Below are positions 6,133 to 14,262 of a stretch of 40,903 bases of DNA, piece after piece (positions within the stretch are counted from its first letter, which is position 1; each line of letters begins with the position of its first letter). Both the position numbers and the translations under genes were made by a program. Origin of the DNA: a virus. Location: the IMG/VR virus record IMGVR_UViG_3300048837_001683, positions 1 through 40,903 of that record, one strand, 5' to 3'. Below the pieces are notes generated by a model that saw nothing but the letters and a program-made list of their open reading frames with translations, was not told where the DNA came from and did not search any database.

Positions 6133-6641
6133 TGAGGGACGAGGAGCGCGCAGCGCTGCGCGCGGAGAGTGAACGCGAGGCGTCGAAGCTGCTGCGGCTG
6201 GCGATGGACGCCGCCGGGCTGTCGTGCGAGTCGCTGGCGTTCTTCGTGGGCAGCTCGAAGTCGCGCATCGAGCGCGCTCAGAGCCTCACGCACCCCGACA
6301 CGCTGCCGCTGCGCGACCTGATGAGCGCGCCGCGCGCGCTCCAGCTCGTCGTGCTGCAGCACCTCGCGTCGAAGCTGGGACTCGCGCTCGTCGAGCTGCC
6401 AGCGGCGACGGACCTCTCGTCGTCCCTGGAGCTCGCGGCAAAGGCGCAGCAGGAGTCGGGAGAGGCCGTCGCGTCACTTCTCCGAGGCCTCGCCGACGGC
6501 CACCTCACCCGCGACGAGGGCGCGGAGCTCGCGCGCGAGGCTCGCGAGGCGGTGAGCGCCAACCTCGCGCTCGAGCAGGTGGGACTCGCGGCGATGCGCG
6601 AGGGCGTGATCGGCCTCCGGGTCGTCGGAGGCACGCGATGA
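6129..6641 (+). CDS. CII/CP76-like phage regulatory protein (170 aa)
   Basis: The N-terminal half has the pattern of the phage CII family typified by Pfam Phage_CP76: an amphipathic helix, a helix-turn-helix candidate (LSCESLAFFVGSSKSRIERA), the HPDTLPLRDL segment, then a hydrophobic LVVLQHLASKLGLALVELP stretch. The second half (ASLLRGLADGHLTRDEGAE...) is helical and resembles the tail of the same family. Such proteins act as early transcription regulators. The position after the Cro-like gene fits. ATG at 6129 overlaps the previous stop. Confidence 0.5.
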   Translation: MMRDEERAALRAESEREASKLLRLAMDAAGLSCESLAFFVGSSKSRIERAQSLTHPDTLPLRDLMSAPRALQLVVLQHLASKLGLALVELPAATDLSSSLELAAKAQQESGEAVASLLRGLADGHLTRDEGAELAREAREAVSANLALEQVGLAAMREGVIGLRVVGGTR

Positions 6642-7159
6642 CCGAGCTGCGCTGCACCTGCGACCGTGTCCTCGGCGCGGACCCGAAGTGCACCGTCCAC
6701 GGTGCGAGGTCCATCTACATCGCCGCGTCGAGCCAGGAGGTCGACCGCGTGCGGAAGGCGCTCGAGCTCGTCACCGAGCTCGGCGGGCGCGTCGCTCACG
6801 ACTGGCTCGCGCTCGAGGACATCGGGCCGATCCGCTTGAAGGATCACGAGCGCACGACCCGCATGGTCGATCGGCTTCGCGCCGCGGGCGCGTGCGACGC
6901 GCTCGTGCTGCTCGTGCCCGACGAGGACGAGGGCGCCATCGCGCGCCGCGCGTGGGTGGAGGCGGGCGCGGCCTACGTGCACGGTCGTCCGGTCTTCGCC
7001 TCGTGCGTGAGCGCCACGCTCCCGGACGCGGTGGTGTGGGCGAACCACGTGCGGACGGACCGCGACGCGATCACCGCCGCGATCCGAGGCGGCGTGGTCC
7101 GCAACGCGTTCCTTCCGAGCCGGCACGCACCGCGGCCTTACCAGCGGAGGCCGCGGTGA
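6638..7159 (+). CDS. Nucleoside 2-deoxyribosyltransferase-like protein (173 aa)
   Basis: Residues 25-150 fit the Rossmann-like fold of nucleoside 2-deoxyribosyltransferases: a first strand SIYIAASSQ, a helix VDRVRKALELVTELG, a strand VAHDW, a helix with the partner strand ACDALVLLVPDEDEG, and a Gly/Ala-rich helix with an acid (RRAWVEAGAAYVHGRPV). The N-terminus adds a possible zinc site (CTC, C18, H21). Members exchange bases between nucleosides or hydrolyse them; some relatives bind nucleotides. Here the substrate is unknown. It may serve nucleotide metabolism or DNA modification in the early phase. Confidence 0.5.
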   Translation: MTELRCTCDRVLGADPKCTVHGARSIYIAASSQEVDRVRKALELVTELGGRVAHDWLALEDIGPIRLKDHERTTRMVDRLRAAGACDALVLLVPDEDEGAIARRAWVEAGAAYVHGRPVFASCVSATLPDAVVWANHVRTDRDAITAAIRGGVVRNAFLPSRHAPRPYQRRPR

Positions 7160-7758
7160 TCGCGCTCCGAAACGCGTACGTCGCGCGCATCGCGACGCTC
7201 CCGCACGTGCGCACCGCGGTCGCGCACGACGAGGACGTGAACGAGGCCGAGCTCAAGCGCATCGGCAGCAAGGCCACGCCGGTCGTGTACGTGGTCTGCC
7301 TCGGGACCGACGACGCGGAGTTCTCCGGCGAGACGGAGGCACCGCACCGCTTCGCGGCCGTCGTCGCGACGGATCGCAGCGCGGCCGCGCGCGAGGAGGA
7401 CATCGCGTCGAAGGGCGACCTCGCGGGCGCGATCGCCCTCCGGGTCGCCTACGACCTGATCACCGGCGCCGCTCCGACGGCGAGCGGGGGTGGCGACCTC
7501 ACCAGCGGGCCCGCGACCAACGTCCGCACACGAAACGAGAGCTCCAGCGAGCTCGCTCGCGCGGGCTACTCGGTGTGGGTCGTGACGTGGCGCGTGCTCG
7601 CGCCGATCACGCCGGACGACGTCGAGCTCGTCACGCGGCCGCTGCACGCGATCCACACGAGCTACACGACCCCGGGCTCCGGCGTCGGCGCCGATGGCAC
7701 GGTCGAGAGCGCGACGCTCACCTCGTTCGTCGAGGACGAAGAGGAGGAGGAGCCGTGA
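7156..7758 (+). CDS. Possible Mu gp37-like (DUF1834) protein in the early region (200 aa)
   Basis: The start VIALRNAYVARIATLP, the central AAVVATDRSAA strand and the late SELARAGYSVWVVTWRVL strand recall Mu gp37/DUF1834 tail-terminator proteins, and no other gp37 candidate lies in the tail cluster at its usual place between gp36 and gp38. The C-terminus is an acidic tail (EDEEEEEP). Placement among early genes is unexpected for a virion protein, so the call is tentative. Overlaps both neighbours by four bases (GTGA). Confidence 0.4.
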   Translation: MIALRNAYVARIATLPHVRTAVAHDEDVNEAELKRIGSKATPVVYVVCLGTDDAEFSGETEAPHRFAAVVATDRSAAAREEDIASKGDLAGAIALRVAYDLITGAAPTASGGGDLTSGPATNVRTRNESSSELARAGYSVWVVTWRVLAPITPDDVELVTRPLHAIHTSYTTPGSGVGADGTVESATLTSFVEDEEEEEP

Positions 7759-8249
7759 GAGAGGCCCTCGCCTCGCCCACGCACGGGCGCATGCTCGCGT
7801 GTCAGCGCACCGCGGCCGCGACGGCGCGACGGCTGAAGCCGCCGCCGGCTCCCGACGCGGTCAACGACTTCTGGGCTTCGTCGCCCGAGGTCTGGACGCT
7901 CGATGCGCGCGCGGCGCTGGGGCGGTGGCGGGCGGCCGTGTGGGAGACCGAGGAGCGCAACGCGGCCGCGCTCCGATCGCTGCTGACCGCGTGCCGCGCT
8001 CTCGGCGATGCGGGTGAGCACGACGCAGCCTTCGAGGCCTGGACGAAGACGGTGGAGCTCTGGCCGACCCTCGCCGAGCGTCGGCTCCTCGAGGGTGTGC
8101 CCGAGCCAGGCCCGGCGCTCGAGCGGCTCTGCGGCGTGCTCACGCGCGAGCTCGACGTGCTCCCGGCCCGCCTTCGCGTGATCGAGTTCTCGCCGGCGGA
8201 GCAGAAGCCGAAGCCGCGTCGACGCGCTCCCGGAGGTCGGCGCCGATGA
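7755..8249 (+). CDS. Hypothetical early protein (164 aa)
   Basis: GTG at 7755 in a GTGA overlap. The protein is helical with many Arg and Ala, contains NDFWASSPEVWTLDARAALGRW, and ends in a very basic tail (KPKPRRRAPGGRRR) likely to contact nucleic acid. The central ACRALGDAGEHDAAFEAW looks like one tetratricopeptide-type helix pair. No family assigned. Confidence 0.5.
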   Translation: MREALASPTHGRMLACQRTAAATARRLKPPPAPDAVNDFWASSPEVWTLDARAALGRWRAAVWETEERNAAALRSLLTACRALGDAGEHDAAFEAWTKTVELWPTLAERRLLEGVPEPGPALERLCGVLTRELDVLPARLRVIEFSPAEQKPKPRRRAPGGRRR

Positions 8250-8653
8250 TCCAGTGCGGCCTCGACTTCGAGCGCGTCGAGCGTGCGGAGCGCGCCGACA
8301 CGCAGGCGCAGCACCTCGCTCGCGTCTCCGACGCGCTCGCCCCGCGCATCGTCGCGTGGGCGCTCGAGCGCATCGGGCAGGAGTTCCACGCGGACGAGCT
8401 CCGCGAGGCCGTGGGCGGCGCGCCGGCGAGCGCGGACCGGGTGCTCCGCGACCTCCGGCGACGAGGCGTCGTCGGCTACGCGTGCAAGAGCCGTCGGGCG
8501 TCGCTCTACGTGATCCGCTTCGTGCGCCCCGAGCTGCTCGACGCACCGCTCCCCGAGCAGCCCGATCGGATGCGTGAGCGACGCGCGCGCCTGCTCGAGC
8601 AGATCGCGCAGATCGACGCCGCGCTCCGCGCGGCAGAAGGCGAGGCCGCGTGA
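8246..8653 (+). CDS. Winged-helix-like DNA-binding protein (135 aa)
   Basis: Residues 28-85 read as a winged helix: IVAWALERIGQEFHADEL, then GGAPASADRVLRDLRRRG as recognition region and VVGYACKSRRASLYVIRF as wing. The C-terminal 35 residues form a coiled coil (RMRERRARLLEQIAQIDAAL). It is directly upstream of the replication gene and overlaps it by four bases, so it may regulate or help replication. The fold is inferred from pattern only. Confidence 0.5.
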   Translation: MIQCGLDFERVERAERADTQAQHLARVSDALAPRIVAWALERIGQEFHADELREAVGGAPASADRVLRDLRRRGVVGYACKSRRASLYVIRFVRPELLDAPLPEQPDRMRERRARLLEQIAQIDAALRAAEGEAA

Positions 8654-9699
8654 CCTGGGCGAAGATCGACGACCGGGCGCCGCAGCACCCGAAGCTGCTG
8701 CAGGCTGGACCCGAGGCGTGCTGGATGTGGGTCGCTGGGCTCTGCTACGCGAACGCCCACACCACCGACGGCCTCGTGCCGAGCTACGCGCTGCTCGCTC
8801 TCTCGCCCGGATCGTGGCCGGAGAAGCGCGCGCGAGCTCTCGCCGACCGCCTCGTGGAAGTCGGACTCTGGCACCGCGAAGGCGACGCGGGCTGGCGAAT
8901 CCACGACTACGAGGACCACCAAGAGCCCGCGATGAAGAGCGAAGTGGAGCGCCGTAAGGCGCTCACTCGCGAACGGAAGCGACGCCAGCGACGTCGAGAA
9001 CGCGGGGAACCGGAGGATGGTCACGCACCCGTCACGCGTGACAGTCACGCACCCGTCACGCGTGACAACGAGCGTGACGGGCCGCGTGACACCCAGCGTG
9101 ACGTGCCACGTGACGCAGCGGGTGACGTGCGCGGTGACGCGTCCGTCGATGTCACGCCCCCCCGGCCCGTCCCGACCCGGCCCGTCCCGATCTCTCCTTC
9201 GGAGAGTGATCGCGCACCCGCGCAAGACCCCGAGGAGATGAACCCGGCCCGTGTGTGGCGCGCCCTCGACGAGGCCTGGTTCGAGGCCTTCGCCGAGCGC
9301 CTGCCGGGCTGCTGGAGCCCGCTCTTCCGAGCCGACGCCGAGGCTGTGCTCGAGCGCTGCGGAGGGACCGCCGCGGGCGTGCAGGCCGAGGTGCAGGGCT
9401 ACGTGCGTTGGGCTCGCACGCGCGACGTCCGGCCGGCGGAGCCCTGGCGGAAGTTCTTCGGATCGATCGGGAGCTGGGCGTCTCGCCTCGAGGGCGACAA
9501 GGCACGCGCGAAGGCGGGCGCGCGGCAACGCGAGCGCATCGCCGCCGAGCGCCACTTGAAGCCCGCGAGCAACGGCACACCGGACGCGGCGGAGACCGAT
9601 CGGAAGCTCGCGAAGGTAGCGCCTCCGGCCTCCGAGATCGTGCCCCTCGGCGAAGCCGCTGCGGGCGTCCTCGCGACCCTTCGTGGAGGTGGTGCGTGA
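8650..9699 (+). CDS. Phage replication initiator, lambda O-like organisation (349 aa)
   Basis: The N-terminal domain (TWAKIDDRAPQHPKLLQAG...WMWVAGLCYAN...TDGLVP) is the winged-helix type found in phage replication proteins. Residues 123-163 are a low-complexity linker of 4-residue units (RD/GD-x-x) encoded by the iteron array. The C-terminal domain from residue 197 (MNPARVWRALDEAWFEAF) is helical and may contact host helicase or loader. No helicase or primase gene is visible, so host enzymes are probably recruited. GTG start at 8650 in a GTGA overlap. Confidence 0.7.
   Translation: MTWAKIDDRAPQHPKLLQAGPEACWMWVAGLCYANAHTTDGLVPSYALLALSPGSWPEKRARALADRLVEVGLWHREGDAGWRIHDYEDHQEPAMKSEVERRKALTRERKRRQRRRERGEPEDGHAPVTRDSHAPVTRDNERDGPRDTQRDVPRDAAGDVRGDASVDVTPPRPVPTRPVPISPSESDRAPAQDPEEMNPARVWRALDEAWFEAFAERLPGCWSPLFRADAEAVLERCGGTAAGVQAEVQGYVRWARTRDVRPAEPWRKFFGSIGSWASRLEGDKARAKAGARQRERIAAERHLKPASNGTPDAAETDRKLAKVAPPASEIVPLGEAAAGVLATLRGGGA
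9020..9138 (+). repeat. 12-bp iteron array, candidate replication origin inside the initiator gene
   Basis: GTGAC occurs at 9038, 9062, 9074, 9086, 9098, 9110, 9122 and 9134: an exact 12-base phase with one missing position at 9050. The left part is two tandem 24-base units (9020-9043, 9044-9067), which also carry the inverted motif GTCAC. The array lies in the middle of the initiator gene, as the lambda origin lies in O. A second tandem, CCCGGCCCGTCCCGA twice at 9161-9190, follows. No clear AT-rich unwinding region is seen. Confidence 0.65.
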
Positions 9700-10310
9700 T
9701 CGTCTGCGACGAATGCGAGGCGCGGACCCGTCAGCCGATCCCGGCGGACTGGCTCGTCGTGTGGCTCCCGGAGATCCGGTCGTGGGGTCACCTCTGCCCC
9801 GAGCACCGGACCGACAGCGGGCTCATGCGCCCCGTGCTGCCTCCCGTCCCGGAGGCCTCCGTGCTGGCTCCACGCGCCGCGCGCGTCAACGAGCCGCTCT
9901 TCGCCCCTGCCCCCGTGCAACCGCGCGGGTCGGACGCGCCGGCGTCCGCTGTCGACGCGCACGTTGGGCGTGACCGTCGGGACGCCGGCGCGATCCGGCC
10001 ACCTGTCGACTTGGCGCAGAGCCTCGAGCAGACCCTCGAGGAAGCGTTCCGTGACGAGCTCGGGCTCCCGAAGCTCGAGAGCGACCGGGAATATTCTTCG
10101 ACCGATTCCGACAGGCCCATCCTCTGCGACACCGAGGATCTCTCGTGTCCTGAGGCCGATCCGGCCAAGTCCAGCCCGGGAATAGTTTGCCCGCCGCGTC
10201 TCATCGAGCCCGCGCCGTTCGTCGACGTCTACGACCGACCGCCACTGCCGCGCGCGCTGCGTGAGCAGACCGAGATGGGCTGGCGTGTCTCCGGGTGGGG
10301 TGCGGCATGA
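9696..10310 (+). CDS. Hypothetical protein with N-terminal Cys/His motif (204 aa)
   Basis: The start has CDEC (residues 4-7) and, about 26 residues on, CPEH, a possible zinc knuckle. The rest is Pro-rich and probably largely disordered (VPPVPEASVLAPRAARV region), with a helix near LAQSLEQTLEEAFRDELG. GTG at 9696 overlaps the replication gene stop, and its own stop overlaps the RuvC-like start. A role next to replication is suggested by position only. The stretch near 10090-10190 has more A and T than its surroundings. Confidence 0.5.
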   Translation: MIVCDECEARTRQPIPADWLVVWLPEIRSWGHLCPEHRTDSGLMRPVLPPVPEASVLAPRAARVNEPLFAPAPVQPRGSDAPASAVDAHVGRDRRDAGAIRPPVDLAQSLEQTLEEAFRDELGLPKLESDREYSSTDSDRPILCDTEDLSCPEADPAKSSPGIVCPPRLIEPAPFVDVYDRPPLPRALREQTEMGWRVSGWGAA

Positions 10311-10984
10311 AGCGCCCTCGGCTCCCCGCGACCTCGAGGCCGTGGCCGGTGGTAATCCTTGCGATCGACCCGGGCGCGACCTCGGGCTGGTGCGTGCTGG
10401 TGCCGGAGGCGCAGCACCGCGCGCTCCGCGTCGAAGCTGGCGTCGCGAAGACCACGCCGCAACGCGAGGCGTGCGTGCAGCTTGCGGTGACGACCGCGGC
10501 CGAGCGTGAGCGCGTCCTCGTCGTCGTTGCGGAGACCTGGCGTGTGCCCGCGCCCAAGCCGGGCGAGGCGCGGCCGGGGGAGAAGCGTCGCCCCTTCGGT
10601 GCGCAGACCGCGGCGGGGCTCGGTGCGAACTGGGGGCGCTGGCTCGCGGAGCTCGAGCGCGCAGCCATCCGCGCGAGCTCGGTCATTCGAGTCGACACCG
10701 GCACGTGGCGCGCGCGGGTCCTCGGCTACCCGAAGCGACGCCCCACGGAGGCGTGGAAGCGGGCTGCGCTGGCGCGCGCGGCGACCGTGACGAGCGCCGA
10801 GCTCGCGCACGATGCGGCCGAGGCCGTGTGCATCGCGCTCTGGGCACAGATCGCAGGCGAGGTCGGCCTCGCGCTGCCGGCGGCGACCCTCCGCGCGGCG
10901 CTCGCGCGCCCCGAGGACGCGGACCTCCTCGCCGAGCTCGAGCGCCGTCGAGGCCTCGCACCCACGACCACGCGGCCGCGCTGA
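10307..10984 (+). CDS. RuvC-like Holliday-junction resolvase (225 aa)
   Basis: The RNase H-fold motifs are in order: AIDPGATSGWCV (Asp21), VVVAETWRV (Glu76) and HDAAEAVCIALWA (Asp169, Glu172), matching the acidic active site of RuvC. Phage enzymes of this type resolve branched DNA in replication, recombination or before packaging. The protein is longer than RuvC (about 170 residues), with an extra basic segment after Glu76 (KPGEARPGEKRRP). The ATG at 10307 overlaps the previous stop (ATGA); in-frame GTG 10295 is less likely. Confidence 0.7.
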   Translation: MKRPRLPATSRPWPVVILAIDPGATSGWCVLVPEAQHRALRVEAGVAKTTPQREACVQLAVTTAAERERVLVVVAETWRVPAPKPGEARPGEKRRPFGAQTAAGLGANWGRWLAELERAAIRASSVIRVDTGTWRARVLGYPKRRPTEAWKRAALARAATVTSAELAHDAAEAVCIALWAQIAGEVGLALPAATLRAALARPEDADLLAELERRRGLAPTTTRPR

Positions 10985-11012
10985 GGACGCACGGCCGCAG
11001 GAGGAGCCACCG

Positions 11013-12893
11013 ATGGAGACCACGACCGAACCCAAGAAGCCGAAGAAGCCACGCAAGAGCGCGGCCGAGGTAGCCGCCGAAACGGGGACCCTGAGACCCG
11101 ACCTCCCCGCGAAGGGCGCCCCGAAAGCGGCGAACGGCTTCAAGGCGAAGCCGAAGACCGAGACGCTCGAGGACGAGCTCGCCGACATGGCCCGCGAGCT
11201 CGGCAACCCACCGCCTCGGCCGAAGGGGCGGTCCGAGGTCATCCGGCTCGACGCACTCGACGTCTACCCGCGCAACCCTCGCGGACCGATCCGCGAAGAG
11301 GACGTGGTCGAGCTCATGAGCGACATCGGGACGCACGGGCAGCTCCACGAGCTCACCGTGCGGCCCAAGCGGGGCGAGCGAGGTGAGGAGCGCTGGGAGG
11401 TGCTCGCCGGAGCCCGCCGGCGCCTCGCGATGATCTTGGGCGGGCACACCACGGCGCGCTGCTGGGTGCTCGACGGCTGCGACGACGACACGGCCCGCGA
11501 GATCGTGCTCACCGAGAACGCGCAGCGCGAAGACATCCACCCGCTCGACGAGGCGGACTCGATCCGCGAGCTCATGGAGCTGAAGGGGAGCGCGGAGGCC
11601 GTCGCAGCCCGGCTCGGCAAGACGGTCGCCCACGTCCACGGGCGGCTGCGGCTGGCGGGCCTCGGAGCCGAGGGCCGCGAGGCCTTCCGCGCGGGCGAGC
11701 TCACCTTCGGTGTCGCGGCCGCGCTCGCGCGCTTCGACGAGCCCACGCAAGCGAGGGCGCTCCGGGAAGGGCGCGCGGCGTGGCCTCCGAGGCCTCCTGG
11801 AGAGCCGATCCCGTCGGCGAGCATCACGAGCGCGCTCGTGCGCGCCGCGCTGCTGCTGAGCGGCGCGAAGTTCCCGCTCGACGTCGTGCCGGACGCGAAG
11901 GGGACGCGCGGAGCCTGCACGACGTGCATGCACCGGACGGGCGCTCAAACCGAGCTCTTCGCCGACGCCCTCGCCGCCACCAAAGACGACCGATGCGTCG
12001 ACCACGCGTGCTGGGACGCGAAGAACGCGTGGTGGTTCGCGGAGCTCGCGGCGAAGGCGAAGGAGCAGGGCGCCACGGTCAAGAAGAAGCTCGACGCGAA
12101 GGCCTACGCGGGCACGCCGCTCTGGAACGGCTCCGACCTCCGCACCGCGGACTACGTCCCCGCCGACGCGCCCGCGAACCACGGGCACACCTGGGATCGC
12201 ATCAAGAGCGGCAACCGCGAGCTGACGTGGTCGCAGGCGCACAAGAAGGCGTTCGGCGAGCCGATCCCGGCGACCGAGATCACGGTGACGCTGGACGGCA
12301 CGGGCGCGCCTCGTGAAGTCATCAAGGAGAGCCTCGCGAAGCGCATCCGATCCGCGTTCAAGAAGGGGGAGACCGGCGGCGACACGCAGCCCGACTCGTA
12401 CGCTCAGCAGGAGAAGAAGCGTCGCGAGAAGGAGAAGATCCAGCGCGCGGTGCTTCGGGCTGTACAGGATGCGGCGATCCAGAAGGCGCGCAGCGTCGAT
12501 CTGACCGAGGCGGAGGTGTTCGGCCCCGGCGGACTGCTGCGACCGCTCGCGCTGCTCGCCCTCGACCGCTTGGACAGCCCGACACTCGTGGACCTCGGGA
12601 TCCGCGAGTGCCAGAGCTACCTGGAGAGGCACAAGGCGCTCGTCGAGCACGTCGCATCCGTGAAGAGCGACGAAGAGCTCGTGCGACTGCTGCTCGTCGG
12701 GCTTCTCGTCCGAACGTTCAGCCGCGACCGCACCGAGGAGGGCGAATCGGCGCGTGCGGCCGCGCTCGAGCTGCTTGGGGTTGACGCTGACGCGATCAAG
12801 CGCGACGTCGAGGCCGCGGCGAAGAAGCCGAAGAAGGCCTCGTCGAAGACCATCGCAGCGACCACCGCGAAGCGAGGCAAGCGCAAGGCATGA
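11013..12893 (+). CDS. ParB/Spo0J-like nuclease-domain protein (626 aa)
   Basis: After a basic disordered N-terminus (KKPKKPRK), residues from about 75 form a ParB N-terminal domain: SEVIRLDALDVYPRNPRG, ELMSDIGTHGQLHELTV, then GARRRLAMIL and the diagnostic TENAQREDIHPLDEA. A helix-turn-helix region (AVAARLGKTVAHVHGRL) follows. A Cys-rich segment (ACTTCMHRTG ... DRCVDHACW) is likely to bind zinc. The end is Lys/Ala-rich. No ParA partner is present, so plasmid-style partition is unlikely; CTP-dependent DNA clamping, replication control or transcription regulation are options. The ATG at 11013 has a strong GCAGGAGGAGCC ribosome site. Confidence 0.75.
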   Translation: METTTEPKKPKKPRKSAAEVAAETGTLRPDLPAKGAPKAANGFKAKPKTETLEDELADMARELGNPPPRPKGRSEVIRLDALDVYPRNPRGPIREEDVVELMSDIGTHGQLHELTVRPKRGERGEERWEVLAGARRRLAMILGGHTTARCWVLDGCDDDTAREIVLTENAQREDIHPLDEADSIRELMELKGSAEAVAARLGKTVAHVHGRLRLAGLGAEGREAFRAGELTFGVAAALARFDEPTQARALREGRAAWPPRPPGEPIPSASITSALVRAALLLSGAKFPLDVVPDAKGTRGACTTCMHRTGAQTELFADALAATKDDRCVDHACWDAKNAWWFAELAAKAKEQGATVKKKLDAKAYAGTPLWNGSDLRTADYVPADAPANHGHTWDRIKSGNRELTWSQAHKKAFGEPIPATEITVTLDGTGAPREVIKESLAKRIRSAFKKGETGGDTQPDSYAQQEKKRREKEKIQRAVLRAVQDAAIQKARSVDLTEAEVFGPGGLLRPLALLALDRLDSPTLVDLGIRECQSYLERHKALVEHVASVKSDEELVRLLLVGLLVRTFSRDRTEEGESARAAALELLGVDADAIKRDVEAAAKKPKKASSKTIAATTAKRGKRKA

Positions 12894-13687
12894 CGCGGCG
12901 CTTGCGAGTGGAGCGCGGCGTAGGCTGGGAGCTCCGGTGCGGCGACTGGCGCGACGTCCTCGACGACGTCGCGCTCGTCGACGTGCTCCTCGGCGACCCG
13001 CCGTTCTCGCGACGCACGCACCAAGGACAGCGCACGGGCGGCAAGGATCCGCGCTACTCGAAGGACCGAGGCGCGGCCGCGCTCGCGTCCGCTGGTCTCG
13101 AGTACTGCGCGTGGAGCGACGACGACGTGCGCGAATACGTCGCCTCGTGGAGCCCTCGGGTGTCCGGGTGGCTCGCGGCGCTCACGTCACACGACCTCGT
13201 GCCGGCGTGGGAGCGCGCGACCCTCGACGGCGATCGCTACCCCTTCGCCCCCATCGCCTGCACGCAGCACGCGCGCAACGTCCGCCTCACCGGCGACGGG
13301 CCGAGCTCGTGGAGTGACTACCTCGTGCCGGCGCGGCCGCGCTCGGTCGAGTGGCTCCGCGAGCGGCGCCGGCGACGTCGACTCGCGGGCCTCCCATGTG
13401 CGCTGCCGGGCGCCTACTACGGGCCGAGCTTCGACACCGGTGAGAACGCGCTCGACCGAAGCGCTCGAGCGGTGCGAGGAGCGAAGCCGCTGTGGCTCAT
13501 GCGCGCGCTCGTCGTGGACTACAGCGAGCCCGGCGACCTGCTCGTCGACCCCACCGCCGGCGGTGGAACGACGCTCGTTGCTGCGGTGCTCGAGGGGCGC
13601 CGGGCCATCGGCGCCGAGCGTGACGAGTCGACGTGGACGAAGGCGGTCGCGCGGCTGCGCGCCGTGGACGAACGGAGGGCTGCTTGA
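12890..13687 (+). CDS. DNA methyltransferase, N4-cytosine/N6-adenine class (265 aa)
   Basis: The catalytic motif DPPF (residues 36-39) comes first and the SAM-binding motif DPTAGGGTT (from 220) last, the order of beta-type amino-methyltransferases. The final segment AVLEGRRAIGAERDE matches the motif II region. Between them lies an Arg-rich target-recognition area. No restriction enzyme gene is adjacent, so it is an orphan methylase, probably protecting phage DNA from host restriction or marking sites for regulation. The specificity cannot be read from sequence. ATGA overlap with the ParB-like gene. Confidence 0.75.
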   Translation: MTRRLRVERGVGWELRCGDWRDVLDDVALVDVLLGDPPFSRRTHQGQRTGGKDPRYSKDRGAAALASAGLEYCAWSDDDVREYVASWSPRVSGWLAALTSHDLVPAWERATLDGDRYPFAPIACTQHARNVRLTGDGPSSWSDYLVPARPRSVEWLRERRRRRRLAGLPCALPGAYYGPSFDTGENALDRSARAVRGAKPLWLMRALVVDYSEPGDLLVDPTAGGGTTLVAAVLEGRRAIGAERDESTWTKAVARLRAVDERRAA

Positions 13688-14262
13688 GCGACGCGAAGTC
13701 TGGTGATCGGTTCGGGCGCTGGACGCTGGTGAGGTTTGGGCCGCACGGCTCCCGACGTGGCGGAGTGCGGTCGAGGTGGACGTGTCGGTGCATCTGCGGC
13801 CACACGCAGCCCGTGTTCCTCGAGGACCTGCAGATGGGGCGCAGCTCTGGCTGCTCACGACCGTCCTGTAGGTCCGTTCACCACGGTCTGACCGCGTTGG
13901 CCGGGGTGATCCCGGAGGCAGCGAGGATGCGGCTCGACAGCCAGTGCATCGTGCTGCGACGCGGTGAGCGGGTGCGCGTCGGTCAGGTGTTCGGTCGATG
14001 GTTGGTGAAGCGCCAGCTCCACCCACAGACCGAAGGTCTGCGTCCACGCCCGCGCGCGCTCGCTGAGTGTGTGTGCGGCAGGAAGCGAATCGTCGTCGAG
14101 CGGGCGCTCAAGATGGGTCGGAGCTGCGGGTGTGGAGACCCCAGCTGCGCGGCATCCTGGGAGGCGTGGTCGAGGATGTGGGCGGTGCTCCGCGACCCCC
14201 CCCCGTCGATTTTTGGAGGACCGACCGGGGAGGAGCGGAGACCCCATGTGAGCGAGCCCTAG
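13684..14262 (+). CDS. Protein with two zinc-finger-like repeats, phage DNA-binding type (192 aa)
   Basis: Two copies of one module are seen. Copy 1 has GDRFGRWTLV (7-16), CRCICG (34-39) and GRSSGC (52-57). Copy 2 has GQVFGRWLV (100-108), ECVCG (128-132) and MGRSCGC (144-150). The pattern is common in small phage proteins, often beside AP2 or HNH domains, neither of which is present here. The cysteines suggest zinc binding and DNA contact. The TTG at 13684 is chosen because it overlaps the methylase stop and keeps the first module intact. A run of nine C at 14196-14204 lies near the end. Confidence 0.6.
   Translation: MSDAKSGDRFGRWTLVRFGPHGSRRGGVRSRWTCRCICGHTQPVFLEDLQMGRSSGCSRPSCRSVHHGLTALAGVIPEAARMRLDSQCIVLRRGERVRVGQVFGRWLVKRQLHPQTEGLRPRPRALAECVCGRKRIVVERALKMGRSCGCGDPSCAASWEAWSRMWAVLRDPPPSIFGGPTGEERRPHVSEP

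Noticed and set aside
9020-9138. CRISPR-like array
   Set aside because: Units are 12 or 24 bases without unique spacers of 25-40 bases, lie in a coding frame and have no cas genes nearby.
10683-12650. Very long open frame on the minus strand opposite the ParB-like gene
   Set aside because: Mirror of GC-rich codons in the plus-strand gene; composition is Arg/Leu/Val-rich without domain pattern, and the plus-strand gene has clear ParB motifs and a ribosome site.
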